Positions 8,301-15,882 of a stretch of DNA of 64,000 nt are shown piece by piece (the stretch's first letter is position 1; the number at the start of each line of letters is the position of its first letter). Origin of the DNA: Dyella terrae (GTDB taxonomy: Bacteria; Pseudomonadota; Gammaproteobacteria; Xanthomonadales; Rhodanobacteraceae); contig NZ_SIZZ01000002.1 in NCBI RefSeq assembly GCF_004322705.1, positions 496,001-560,000 of the forward strand. The letters run 5' to 3'. The position numbers and the translations under genes are program-made. A model generated the notes under the pieces. That model was not told where the DNA came from. It saw only the letters and a list, made by a program, of their open reading frames with translations, and searched no databases.

Positions 8301-9765
8301 GTATCCCGCCGACCTGAGTGTGGCCGTCCGCGACGCTCAAGGACGACTGCTGCGGGCGTGGGGTAACGCCCAGGCGGAGCCCGGTATCACGATCGTGCGG
8401 CACTCTGAACGCGGTGGCTCCTATACCTACCAGGCGCAGATGCCGGGAAACGATCGGGTCGATCCGATGCGACGGCAGCATAGTCTTGCCTCGGTGATGC
8501 TGCAGGGGATGGACGATGGCGCGCGTGGTGCCCTGGGTTTGCCGATCAATGACGCCTCGGCACTTCAGCGCCGCATCGCGGCGCACGTGCCTCGAATTCG
8601 CCTCGATGCGACAACGCCGGTGGAACTATTCGATCCGGTGCCCACTGCCGAACAACTTCGGACGTTTCGCATGCGGAACGCTATCGCCGCCTCGGTGGCA
8701 GAGGCCGACGGCATCCATCGTTGGAAGGGAGGCAACTTTGTCATCATGGGCGGTCACTCCTATCGCGTACTGAGGGATGCGGAAGCGAGTGAGGCGGGTG
8801 ACGCCATCTGGCGAATCGTCCACGACGAGGGGCGTGCAGCGGATGTCGAGTATCCGCGCGATGCGAGCCCGTCGAATGTGGCGATCCACCGCGTCTACGG
8901 CGATTGGCGGCTGGCTGGAGCGGCCCATCTATGGTCGCCGGAGCTGTCGCCGCACGTGATGCATATGCGCGTTCGAGCGCACCGCGTTCTGGTCAAGCTC
9001 AACCGCGCATCGATTCGGCAACCTGAGGCGCGCTTCTATTCAATCGGTGCCCGCACGTATGTGCGGGCAGGTAGCGAGGATGGCGGAGACTTCTTCAGCG
9101 TCCGACTGCCTGAGCAGGACGGCGTCATCGAAATCCTCAATCAAAGTCGATCGGGCGAAGTGCGAAGCCACTCGTATCTTCAGTATGTCGACGGCCGTTG
9201 GCGCGAGTACCTCGGACCGGTTCCCGACGAATTCATCGGCGAAAGCAGGGTGGGCCAGCTGTCGACGGAAGCGCTGGGCAATCTCCGGATGATGGAGAGG
9301 GAACGCCACTTTGTTGGCGTGATCAATGTCCACACCAGGCGCATCGATATAGCGCCTTCCTATGTGATGGGCAAACCGGGTGTGTTGGTCGAGCGTCGAT
9401 TACCCGATGGCATGGTGTATCACGTTGGGCCCAGTGCGAACCCCGTGCCCATGCCGATTTCGGAATTTCATGTGATTGGTCGCATCGATGGCGAATTGCG
9501 CGATACACCGGGTCACCAGGTGCTTGCCAAGATGATGGGGCAGCCGCTGGAAAACTTCGGGGGATTCAGTGGCTACCTGTCAGCCCAGCGCGTGGTGCGA
9601 TTGAAGTTCACCTCCTGGTCGCTCAATCCGCGTCATCAGCCTTGCAGCCTGGGGCAATGCCTCGGAGAGGCAGGCGATCGGCCCGGCTCCAATGTGCTTC
9701 CTGGGTTCCTTCGCATTCCGATCATCATGCAGTTCCGCGCGGCGGGTTACGAAGTTTTGGGCTAG
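5344..9765 (+). CDS. Giant DUF6543/dermonecrotic-toxin-like effector candidate
   Basis: About 1473 aa from ATG 5344, chosen for the GGAG 7 nt upstream; earlier in-frame ATGs exist. Residues 1-90 are rich in S, P, R and G and look disordered, with no signal peptide. Residues about 150-320 resemble the N-terminal domain of large Pseudomonas DUF6543 proteins. A hydrophobic stretch near 490-560 is followed by beta-rich modules. Residues about 686-727 match the recurring 'SGTSRATLEAVWRGERMAPAGL' type helix, and 980-1080 match the 'LPGYPADLSV' plus 'RGALGLPI' module of that superfamily. The last 100 residues, with two nearby cysteines, are unassigned. Probable secreted toxin or effector; secretion route and activity unknown. 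The family call is from recalled patterns, not a search. Confidence 0.6.
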   Translation: MTSPPAAQGEGWLSPLWKRVAAIGSFRARSSGLPDRGRRALSNERAPQGDVGPLHSTSSLPRVDDRLDRAAPAGARQVPHAGAERLITKQQSEVLLWIELAEQQVDEYFGSLEPVERQRYLALARRPALPDPLGPELKRIETMLCAHLKISSLGGYWVHTRLPGEAAKSSGITHFFVGMGVPTKPSGVATVSLADFIRHGVDATLPLRGGTAELFFSQSWINGDPTGARGSLLDLRAVVDAVREFDPGGLLDGWVERQLGGRRREEGLWPVFRQEVRDQFELALLEAQRSEAITLRDVALITRQVLSSSAGEGAHPIWRQVVVHLGGDEFDIPGCLFDIVDEHGLLRQFVYLPGCQDGELQLSAGGDELAQTITDALRNDLRAGRANWMLDLLSEQDRQAVMSAVKRQPVNEAGLNPLAKVLYDWLGRDNALKQVSVTIRSPPDEPVPLLEFLASARAKRLRDDARHAFKSNGMATWERSQQILGALGKEVLSILTLSVPGNVVFPGRNYIFMGAMAWNLRQLTYDATLSKWQDVVQSVTDLVDFVVASKGTAYLGRLGFRRSLPVGLHVGRGANGRLVVWAENDLARYSESILPAGSTPLGEGLWRTGRDVRAMVLASDGQVRYAKVMDEQGQYRLVHASLGGIAPLLRRGGDGFWRLHVDDAAGLSEARLLRRMLHPELRDLTDADLEHVVSASGTSRATLEAVWRGERMAPAGLAEAVISAADRLLARSLGTRLASSHYGALEPRAEYVVMARLADMAECELHVVDRHSDDSPIQFLPFGWDRRGDFLPVVRVVREGPWRYRAYADMLGPSVEPEDSLFQSVIRAREKVAVHRAITWPTHMSRTQSAAWLRHQTAQWFTDPANRGNVLAALHHRARRRKEVPLGEGDLRPVDYGPFIGGYPEARVEARRRHPELREEVLVELVKRWPEHPSGALSPEVIAWLDAVSAERREALAWMAIQSVDGLGMTLRAEALFIETVRQLPGYPADLSVAVRDAQGRLLRAWGNAQAEPGITIVRHSERGGSYTYQAQMPGNDRVDPMRRQHSLASVMLQGMDDGARGALGLPINDASALQRRIAAHVPRIRLDATTPVELFDPVPTAEQLRTFRMRNAIAASVAEADGIHRWKGGNFVIMGGHSYRVLRDAEASEAGDAIWRIVHDEGRAADVEYPRDASPSNVAIHRVYGDWRLAGAAHLWSPELSPHVMHMRVRAHRVLVKLNRASIRQPEARFYSIGARTYVRAGSEDGGDFFSVRLPEQDGVIEILNQSRSGEVRSHSYLQYVDGRWREYLGPVPDEFIGESRVGQLSTEALGNLRMMERERHFVGVINVHTRRIDIAPSYVMGKPGVLVERRLPDGMVYHVGPSANPVPMPISEFHVIGRIDGELRDTPGHQVLAKMMGQPLENFGGFSGYLSAQRVVRLKFTSWSLNPRHQPCSLGQCLGEAGDRPGSNVLPGFLRIPIIMQFRAAGYEVLG

Positions 9766-9867
9766 GTGCAGCACATCTGCCACGACATCTTTGGATGGCC
9801 CGGTGCCGGCGTCGTTGTTGAGGCCGTCGTCGCTCAGCCAGTCACTTTCACACGAGGTACAGTCATT

Positions 9868-10572
9868 TTGATCAACGCGACACAAGAGCTATTCGGCCCT
9901 TTACGCTCCGGGTTCGTTCGGGCGGATGCTTCCGCCACATCTTCGGAAGATGGAAAGCCTTCTCATGTCGGCAATACCTCAACGACCGTTGCCTTGCCGC
10001 CCAGACAGCCGGCTTTCCGAAGCGCTGGGCATGAAGGCGCGGCATCGTCATCCCGTGGCGCGGATGTCAGCGCAGAGCTGAAGTCCCTGTGGGGTGACTT
10101 GTGTGCCAGCAAAGACAATGAAGCGGCGTTGCTGGAAGAGTTCGTGGCGAAGTACGTGGAAGGCGACATCAAATCCGACCTTTTCAGTCGCATGACGCTG
10201 TCGGCCTTGATGACATCGTTGACGGGTCTGGAGTGGGGTGCAGACACCGTACGTGCACTGGACGACCTCGAGCGCTATGCCATCCCACCGGAGGCGCGTA
10301 ACCCGAGGCAGCAATGTTCGATGCACCTGCGTCCGAGGCTCATTCACTGGCTCTACGGCATGCTGAAAGTGCAGGGTGGTGGCCACGCGCGTCGTCGCTG
10401 GCTGGAGGGCGTTGCGCCGTCAGCGGTTCGGCATTGGGTTGCGTCGCAGCCTGGGCATCATCAGGCAGCGCCGCCGCGCGCGAGGGGCGTGGCACCTTCC
10501 TGGGTGGGTCAGTGCAAGGCAGCGGGACTTGGTTGGCTGCTGTTTAGCTCAGAGATGCGCATGGGACGCTAA
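9868..10572 (+). CDS. Unknown protein downstream of the giant effector-like gene
   Basis: Hypothetical, 234 aa from TTG 9868, which has GAGGT 9 nt upstream; a GTG at 9766, directly after the giant gene's stop, is an alternative. Residues about 15-70 are S/T/A-rich and probably disordered; residues about 70-170 look like a small helical domain ([29 protein letters not shown]). No signal peptide or known motif. From about 10400 on the translation becomes unlike a folded protein (many R, P, H), while another frame (to about 10547) reads more naturally, so a frameshift or decay is possible. Position suggests a chaperone, immunity or co-effector partner, but nothing in the sequence proves it. Confidence 0.45.
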   Translation: MINATQELFGPLRSGFVRADASATSSEDGKPSHVGNTSTTVALPPRQPAFRSAGHEGAASSSRGADVSAELKSLWGDLCASKDNEAALLEEFVAKYVEGDIKSDLFSRMTLSALMTSLTGLEWGADTVRALDDLERYAIPPEARNPRQQCSMHLRPRLIHWLYGMLKVQGGGHARRRWLEGVAPSAVRHWVASQPGHHQAAPPRARGVAPSWVGQCKAAGLGWLLFSSEMRMGR

Positions 10573-10660
10573 GCGGATGGGGCTTTCGCCCGGATCGGGT
10601 GCAAGCCTGGTCCGGGTCGGCACGAAGGTGCGTGCCAGCCCGATCCGCATCAGCGGCTGC

Positions 10661-10689
10661 CCGACATCCCGCATTTGGCCGGCTATACT
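10661..10689 (+). promoter_or_regulatory. Putative sigma-70 promoter for trpGDC
   Basis: CCGACA at 10661-10666, a 17-nt spacer and TATACT at 10684-10689 make a good match to the sigma-70 consensus. The predicted start is about 43 nt before the trpG ATG. The short leader shows no run of Trp codons, so no leader-peptide attenuation is evident. Confidence 0.55.
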
Positions 10690-10738
10690 GGGGTCCCCAC
10701 CCCCTGCGGCCAGCGGCCGCAAGCCTGCGGACGTCCCC

Positions 10739-11335
10739 ATGCTGCTGATGATCGACAACTACGACTCCTTCACGTTCAACCTCGTCCAGTACCTGGGTGA
10801 GCTGGGTCAGGACGTGAAGGTGGTGCGCAACGATGCGCTGGATCTGGCGGGTATTCGGGCGCTGCGGCCCTCGCACATCATGATCTCGCCGGGGCCGGGC
10901 ACGCCCAACGATGCCGGCGTTTCCCTGCAGGTGCTGACCGAGCTGGCCGGGGAAATCCCGGTGTTCGGCGTATGCCTGGGCCACCAGGCGATCGGGCAGG
11001 CGTTCGGCGGCAAGGTCATTCGTGCCAAGCAGATCATGCACGGCAAGACGTCGCCGGTGCGCCATCGCGGGCAGGGCGTGTTCGCTGGCTTGCCGGATCC
11101 TTTCGAGGCGACGCGTTATCACTCGCTGGTGGTGGAGCAGGGTTCCCTGCCGGATTGCCTGGAAGTGACGGCGTGGACGGAGAACGCCGATGGCTCCATC
11201 GACGAGATCATGGGCCTGCGCCATAAGACGCTTCCGATCGAAGGCGTGCAGTTCCATCCCGAGTCGATCCTGACGCAGCATGGCCATGACCTGCTGCGCA
11301 ACTTCCTTGGCCAGCCACTGAAGCTGGCGGCATGA
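10739..11335 (+). CDS. trpG: Anthranilate synthase component II (glutamine amidotransferase)
   Basis: 198 aa, the normal length for a stand-alone TrpG. It supplies ammonia from glutamine to TrpE, which makes anthranilate from chorismate. The N-terminus [15 protein letters not shown] is diagnostic; the class I amidotransferase triad shows as the cysteine in [12 protein letters not shown] and the His/Glu pair in VQFHPES. The start is the ATG at 10739; the frame is open far upstream but without family similarity. Its stop overlaps the trpD start by 4 nt. The paired trpE is not in the window. Confidence 0.96.
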   Translation: MLLMIDNYDSFTFNLVQYLGELGQDVKVVRNDALDLAGIRALRPSHIMISPGPGTPNDAGVSLQVLTELAGEIPVFGVCLGHQAIGQAFGGKVIRAKQIMHGKTSPVRHRGQGVFAGLPDPFEATRYHSLVVEQGSLPDCLEVTAWTENADGSIDEIMGLRHKTLPIEGVQFHPESILTQHGHDLLRNFLGQPLKLAA

Positions 11336-12387
11336 GCGCGCAGGGTCGCAACATCACGATCACGCCGCAGGAAGCGCTGCAGCGAACGATCGAACATCGC
11401 GAAATCTTTCACGATGAAATGATCGAACTGATGCGTCAGATCATGCGCGGCGAAGTCAGCCCGCTGATGACGGCGGCGATCATCACCGGCCTGCGCGTGA
11501 AGAAGGAAACCGTGGGCGAGATCACCGGCGCGGCGCGCGTGATGCGCGAGCTGTCGGCCAAGGTGGATGCGCCGCACCACGCGCATTTCCTGGACATCGT
11601 CGGCACCGGTGGTGACGGCGCGTCGAGCTTCAATATTTCCACGGCATCGATGTTTGTCGCGGCTGCCGGCGGAGCGCGTATCGCCAAGCATGGCGGCCGC
11701 AGCGTGTCGTCGAAGTCGGGCAGCGCCGACGTGCTGGAGGCACTCGGTGCCGTGATCGACTTGCAGCCGGCGCAGGTGGCGCAGTGCATGGTTGATACGG
11801 ATATCGGCTTCATGTTCGCGCCCAACCATCATCCGGCGATGAAGGTTGTTGCGCCCGTGCGCAAGGAAATGGGCGTGCGCACGCTGTTCAACATCCTTGG
11901 CCCGCTGACCAACCCGGCGGGCGCGCCGAACATCCTCATGGGCGTATTCCATCCGGATCTCGTCGGCATCCAGGTCCGTGTGCTTCAGCAGCTTGGCGCC
12001 AAGCACGCCATGGTGGTGTGGGGACGCGATGGCATGGACGAGATTTCGCTGGGGGCGGCCACCCTGGTGGGCGAGCTGCGCAACGGCGAAGTGCGTGAAT
12101 ATGAAGTGGAGCCGGAGGATTTCGGCCTGTCCATGGCCTCCAGTCGCAACCTGCGCGTGGAGAATGCCGGGGAGTCCCGCGCCATGCTCATGGAAGCGCT
12201 GGAAGGCCGTCGCGGCGTGCCGCACGATATCGTTTGCCTGAACGCGGGCGCTGCCCTGTACACCGCCGATGTCGTCTCTTCCATTGCCGAGGGTATCGAG
12301 CTGGCGCGAAACACCATTGCCAGCGGCGCGGCTCGTGCAAAAATGGACGCATTCGTGGCGGCGACCCGCCGCCTGGCGGAAAACTGA
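11332..12387 (+). CDS. trpD: Anthranilate phosphoribosyltransferase
   Basis: 351 aa, full length. It joins anthranilate to phosphoribosyl pyrophosphate in the second step of tryptophan synthesis. The PRPP-binding glycine loop [14 protein letters not shown] and the K-H-G-x-R-S-V-S-S-K-S-G segment ([13 protein letters not shown]) are present, as is NPAGAPN further on. The start overlaps trpG (ATGA). About 68 nt separate it from trpC, and that gap has a small GGCGCAC/GTGCGCC hairpin near 12426-12440 and a TATAAC at 12417 that might give an internal promoter. Confidence 0.96.
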   Translation: MSAQGRNITITPQEALQRTIEHREIFHDEMIELMRQIMRGEVSPLMTAAIITGLRVKKETVGEITGAARVMRELSAKVDAPHHAHFLDIVGTGGDGASSFNISTASMFVAAAGGARIAKHGGRSVSSKSGSADVLEALGAVIDLQPAQVAQCMVDTDIGFMFAPNHHPAMKVVAPVRKEMGVRTLFNILGPLTNPAGAPNILMGVFHPDLVGIQVRVLQQLGAKHAMVVWGRDGMDEISLGAATLVGELRNGEVREYEVEPEDFGLSMASSRNLRVENAGESRAMLMEALEGRRGVPHDIVCLNAGAALYTADVVSSIAEGIELARNTIASGAARAKMDAFVAATRRLAEN

Positions 12388-12455
12388 AGCCGGTGCCCGC
12401 AGGGCAGCACTGACGGTATAACTTAGGCGCACGGTGCGCCCACTGGATTCAAAAC

Positions 12456-13250
12456 ATGACCGACATCCTGCAACGCATCCTGGCCCGCAAGACCGAGGAA
12501 ATCGCCGAGCGCAGCATCCGCCTGCCGCTGTCGGAGCTTTCGGCTCGCGTGGCCGACATGCCGGAGACCCGCGGCTTCGCGGCCGCCATCGAGGCGAAGA
12601 TCGACGCGGGCCTTCCGGCCGTGATCGCCGAGGTGAAAAAGGCTAGTCCGAGCAAGGGCATCATTCGCCCGGATTTCCATCCGGCCGACATCGCGCGCAG
12701 CTACGAGAAGGCCGGTGCCGCGTGCCTGTCCGTGCTCACCGACAAGGACTTCTTCCATGGCAGCGAGGACTTCCTGCGCCAGGCGCGCGAAGCCTGTTCA
12801 TTGCCCGTGCTGCGCAAGGATTTCGTGATCGACCCTTACCAGGTGTACGAGGCGCGCGCGATTGGCGCCGATTGCATCCTGCTGATCGTCGCGGCCCTGG
12901 GCGATGCGACGTTGCTGGAGCTGTCACTGCTGGCCGCCGACCTCGATCTGGACGTGCTGTGCGAAGTGCATGACGCAGAAGAACTGGAGCGCGCGCTTGC
13001 GCTACCGGTGCCGCTGGTGGGCGTGAACAACCGCAACCTGCGCACGTTCGAAACCACACTGGACACGTCCATCGAGCTGCAGAGCCTGATGGAGTACGAC
13101 CGCATCCTGGTGAGTGAATCGGGTATCCACACTCCCGAGGACGTCGAGCGACTGCGCGATGCCGGCATCAATGCCTTCCTCGTCGGCGAAGCGTTCATGC
13201 GTGCCGCTGATCCGGGTGCCGAGCTGCATAAGTTGTTCGCCACGACGTAA
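12456..13250 (+). CDS. trpC: Indole-3-glycerol phosphate synthase
   Basis: 264 aa, stand-alone enzyme (not fused to TrpF). A (beta/alpha)8 barrel that closes the indole ring of carboxyphenylamino-deoxyribulose phosphate. The catalytic lysine/glutamate strand [10 protein letters not shown], the LRKDFVID strand, GVNNRNL and the phosphate-binding VSESGI and FLVGEAFM segments are all present. The N-terminal [16 protein letters not shown] is typical. The HAD phosphatase gene starts 3 nt after its stop, so it is probably co-transcribed. Confidence 0.96.
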   Translation: MTDILQRILARKTEEIAERSIRLPLSELSARVADMPETRGFAAAIEAKIDAGLPAVIAEVKKASPSKGIIRPDFHPADIARSYEKAGAACLSVLTDKDFFHGSEDFLRQAREACSLPVLRKDFVIDPYQVYEARAIGADCILLIVAALGDATLLELSLLAADLDLDVLCEVHDAEELERALALPVPLVGVNNRNLRTFETTLDTSIELQSLMEYDRILVSESGIHTPEDVERLRDAGINAFLVGEAFMRAADPGAELHKLFATT

Positions 13251-13253
13251 GCC

Positions 13254-13958
13254 ATGAGTACAGGGGACGATTCAATGGAGGCGTCGACTGAGGTCGGCGC
13301 GACACCGTGCGGTCCGCGTACGGTGTTGTTCGATTTCGATGGCGTGATTTTTCGCGGCGACGCATTCAGCGTGTTCGTGCGCGAGCGTTACGCGGGCACA
13401 TTTTTCCGCCGGCTCCTGTTGCTTCCGGCCTTGCCGTGGATGCTGCTCACCTGGCCGATTTCCTGGCGCATTCCGGTGCGTACGCTGGTGCACGTGGCGT
13501 TGCTTGGCTTCAGTGACAAGCGCTACGCCGCGACGGCACGCGCGTTCGGCGCGAATCTGGTGCGTCGTCCCAACCAGTTTCACCGCGATGCCTTGCAGGC
13601 GTTGCGCCGCCACCAGGCGGAGGGTGATCGCGTCGTCGTTGTGACGGGCTGCGAGCTGCATGTGGTGACTTCCATCCTCACCGAGCTGGGCCTGCCCGAC
13701 GTGGAAGTGCTGGCCTCGGAGTTCCGTCCGGGCCTGCTCGGCATGCGCGTGAAGCTGCACAACATAGGCCGTCGCAAGGTGCAGAAACTGCATGCGGCGG
13801 GTATCAAGGAATGGCACCTGGCTTACAGCGATTCTTTCGCCGATATCCCGATGCTCAAGCCGGCAGCGGAGGCCGTGCTGGTCAACGGCACACCCAAGTT
13901 GTGTAAGAAGATTGAGCGTGCGCTGGGCCGGACGGTAAGTCGCGTCGACTGGTACTAA
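13254..13958 (+). CDS. HAD-IB family phosphatase, PgpC/YfhB-like
   Basis: 234 aa. HAD motifs are complete: nucleophile DFDG in LFDFDGVIF (about residue 25), motif II threonine in VVVTGCEL, a lysine in the RRKVQKL stretch and motif III in YSDSFADIPML. A hydrophobic cap segment (RLLLLPALPWMLLTWPISW) resembles that of phosphatidylglycerophosphatase C, which would make it a membrane-associated lipid phosphatase. A phosphoserine-type substrate is an alternative. It lies 3 nt after trpC, but that is probably a shared transcript rather than a tryptophan-pathway role. The first 20 residues may be shorter if an internal ATG (13275) is used. Confidence 0.75.
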   Translation: MSTGDDSMEASTEVGATPCGPRTVLFDFDGVIFRGDAFSVFVRERYAGTFFRRLLLLPALPWMLLTWPISWRIPVRTLVHVALLGFSDKRYAATARAFGANLVRRPNQFHRDALQALRRHQAEGDRVVVVTGCELHVVTSILTELGLPDVEVLASEFRPGLLGMRVKLHNIGRRKVQKLHAAGIKEWHLAYSDSFADIPMLKPAAEAVLVNGTPKLCKKIERALGRTVSRVDWY

Positions 13959-13963
13959 CGGCC

Positions 13964-14710
13964 TTAGCTGATCAGCGTCCTGATCAGCTGAAACACGCTG
14001 ATCCCCGAAATCAGCAGCCCCACCGCCAGCATCACCACTTTTTCCGGCAGATGCTTCACCAGCCACGCCGCGAAGGGTGCGGCCACGACGCCGCCGGTCA
14101 GGAGACCCAGGACGATCGTCCAGTGATCGATGCCGATGTGTGCGATCAGGGTGGCGGAGACGCAGATCGTGACCACGAATTCGGCGGCATTGACGGAGCC
14201 GATGGTGCCGCGCACGGCCCCACCGCGAGCGATGAGCGTGCTGGTCGCGAGCGGGCCCCAGCCCCCGCCGCCGATGGCGTCGAGCAGACCGGCGACGAAG
14301 CCCAGCACGCCGGGGTGGTGGACTTGATGCCGCGTCAGGCGTCGGCCGAAGGCGCGCAGTAGCACCATGACGCCGAGGATGAGCAGGTAGGCATTGACGT
14401 AGGGCCGGATCACCTCACCCGGGATGCGCGCAAGCACCGTGGCGCCCAGCACGCCACCGATGGCGCCGGGGATGGCGAGGCGCCAGAACAGTTTCCAGCG
14501 GACGTTGCCAAACCACGCATGTGACGCGCCGGAGGCGCCTGTGGTCACGACCTCTGCAGTGTGCACGGTGGCGCTGGCCACGGCGGGGGGAAGGCCGATG
14601 GCGAGCAGGATGGAGTTGGAAACCAGCCCGTAGGCCATGCCCAGGGCGCCATCGACCAGTTGGGCCAGCAGGCCGACCATGGCGAAGGTGAAAAACTCGG
14701 ACCACTCCAT
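13964..14710 (-). CDS. TSUP (TauE/SafE) family membrane permease
   Basis: 248 aa, about seven or eight hydrophobic helices. The family's repeated motif is visible in both halves: GALGMAYGL near the N-terminus with SATVHTAEVVTTGASG, and GGGGWGPLATSTLIARG with GSVNAAEFVVT in the middle. TSUP proteins move small anions such as sulfite, sulfoacetate or organosulfur compounds across the inner membrane; the substrate cannot be deduced here. It is a monocistronic gene convergent with the HAD phosphatase and divergent from the MarR-GNAT gene. Confidence 0.85.
   Translation of the reverse strand: MEWSEFFTFAMVGLLAQLVDGALGMAYGLVSNSILLAIGLPPAVASATVHTAEVVTTGASGASHAWFGNVRWKLFWRLAIPGAIGGVLGATVLARIPGEVIRPYVNAYLLILGVMVLLRAFGRRLTRHQVHHPGVLGFVAGLLDAIGGGGWGPLATSTLIARGGAVRGTIGSVNAAEFVVTICVSATLIAHIGIDHWTIVLGLLTGGVVAAPFAAWLVKHLPEKVVMLAVGLLISGISVFQLIRTLIS
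13966..13989. terminator. Perfect hairpin between convergent HAD and TSUP genes
   Basis: AGCTGATCAG, a 4-nt loop and CTGATCAGCT form a 10-bp perfect stem. It overlaps the last codons of the TSUP gene. There is no U-run on either side, so its action as a terminator is uncertain. Confidence 0.35.
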
Positions 14711-14815
14711 GCACTGCTTCCCTTCAAACGGAAGGCGAAGCTAGGCCTTTGGGGGTAAAGGGCATGTTAGGGGCGGCGGCGCGTGGGCCCGAAGCCACTT
14801 GCGTCGCATTTAAGA

Positions 14816-14835
14816 AAGTGTTTACGTAAGCACTT
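14816..14835. promoter_or_regulatory. 20-bp palindromic operator before the MarR-GNAT gene
   Basis: AAGTGTTTACGTAAGCACTT at 14816-14835 is a palindrome with a single mismatched pair (T/G positions 6 and 15). It ends 21 nt before the ATG at 14857. MarR-family regulators bind palindromes of about this size and commonly repress their own gene, so this is a likely autoregulatory operator, and may also act on the divergent TSUP gene whose start is at 14710. Confidence 0.6.
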
Positions 14836-14856
14836 ACACAAATCACGGACGTCCCC

Positions 14857-15822
14857 ATGTACCTGTCCTCCCTTTCCGAACTGGCCTTCGGCAGCCGCCT
14901 CAAGGCGCTGAGCGATCACTTCTACCTGGCCGCTGACGAGGTCTACCGCGCCTGCGGTGCCGATATCGAATCGCGCTGGTTCCCCGTGCTTCGCTATCTG
15001 TGGGAGAGCGGCCCCAGCGCAGTGGGAGACGTCGCCGCAGCCATTGGCCAGACCCATTCGGCCGTGAGCCAGCTGGCTGACAAGCTTGAGAAGCAGGACA
15101 TGGTGCGCCGGCTGCGCGATCCGGACGACGGCCGCCGCAGCGTGCTGGCGCTGACGGACAAGGCGGTGAAGGCGCTCGGTACGCTGGGGCCCATCTGGAG
15201 CGCGATCCGCCGCGGCGTCGTGGCGTCCCTGGGTGAGGAAGGCACGCGCTTGCTGGCTACGCTGGCCGCCTGCGAGAAGGCGCTGGCCGAGCGTCCGATC
15301 GTGCCAGCCATCCTGGCCGAGTATGCGCAGCTCAATGAAGCGCCGGTCGAGATCGTGGCCTACCAGCCGGAACTGGCGCCGGACTTCTATCGCCTCAACG
15401 CGCACTGGCTGCAGAAGTACTTCCAGATCGAGGACATCGACCGGGAGATGCTCGGCAACCCCGGACGCTACGTGATCGAGCCCGGAGGCGCGGTGTTCTT
15501 CGCGCGCAAAGGCGGTGAGGTGGTCGGGACGGTAGCGCTGCTGCGTGAGTCCCCCGGGGTGTACGAGCTGTCCAAGATGTGCGTGGACGAACTGTTCCAG
15601 GGCCTTGGCGTGGGGCGAAAGTTGCTTGATGCGGCCATCGCTGAATACCACCGCCGCGGTGGGACGACGCTGTTCCTTGAGTCGAACAGCCGCCTGAAGA
15701 CGGCGCTCAACATGTACGAAAAGGCCGGCTTCGTGTTCCAGCCCGCGATCCGGCCAGGCTCGCATTACGCGCGCGCGGACGTGTACATGATTTACCAGCC
15801 CGACGCAGTCAGGGCGGCCTGA
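14857..15822 (+). CDS. MarR-type regulator fused to GNAT acetyltransferase
   Basis: 321 aa, two domains. Residues about 1-145 form a winged-helix MarR domain (AIGQTHSAVSQLADKLEKQDMVRR, with the DPDDGRRSVLALT wing). Residues about 165-315 form a GNAT N-acetyltransferase domain: ELSKMCVDELFQGLGVGRKL contains the acetyl-CoA-binding Q/RxxGxG/A loop, and SRLKTALNMYEKAGF the motif B helix. Such fusions are common in proteobacteria, but substrates are mostly unknown. The start is preceded by a 20-bp palindrome. A 10-bp bidirectional terminator follows. Confidence 0.88.
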   Translation: MYLSSLSELAFGSRLKALSDHFYLAADEVYRACGADIESRWFPVLRYLWESGPSAVGDVAAAIGQTHSAVSQLADKLEKQDMVRRLRDPDDGRRSVLALTDKAVKALGTLGPIWSAIRRGVVASLGEEGTRLLATLAACEKALAERPIVPAILAEYAQLNEAPVEIVAYQPELAPDFYRLNAHWLQKYFQIEDIDREMLGNPGRYVIEPGGAVFFARKGGEVVGTVALLRESPGVYELSKMCVDELFQGLGVGRKLLDAAIAEYHRRGGTTLFLESNSRLKTALNMYEKAGFVFQPAIRPGSHYARADVYMIYQPDAVRAA

Positions 15823-15834
15823 CGCCAGATGCGA

Positions 15835-15858
15835 CAAACCCGGCCGAAGCCGGGTTTG
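15835..15858. terminator. Bidirectional terminator between MarR-GNAT and clp
   Basis: CAAACCCGGC, loop CGAA and GCCGGGTTTG give a perfect 10-bp stem with A/T-containing flanks on both strands. It sits between two convergent genes and probably ends both transcripts. Confidence 0.65.
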
Positions 15859-15882
15859 GCGTGCGTACTTCGCGGGCGGATA

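Noticed and set aside
12417-12440. Attenuator or internal promoter between trpD and trpC
   Set aside because: Only a short hairpin and a lone TATAAC are visible, without a convincing -35 or Trp-codon leader.
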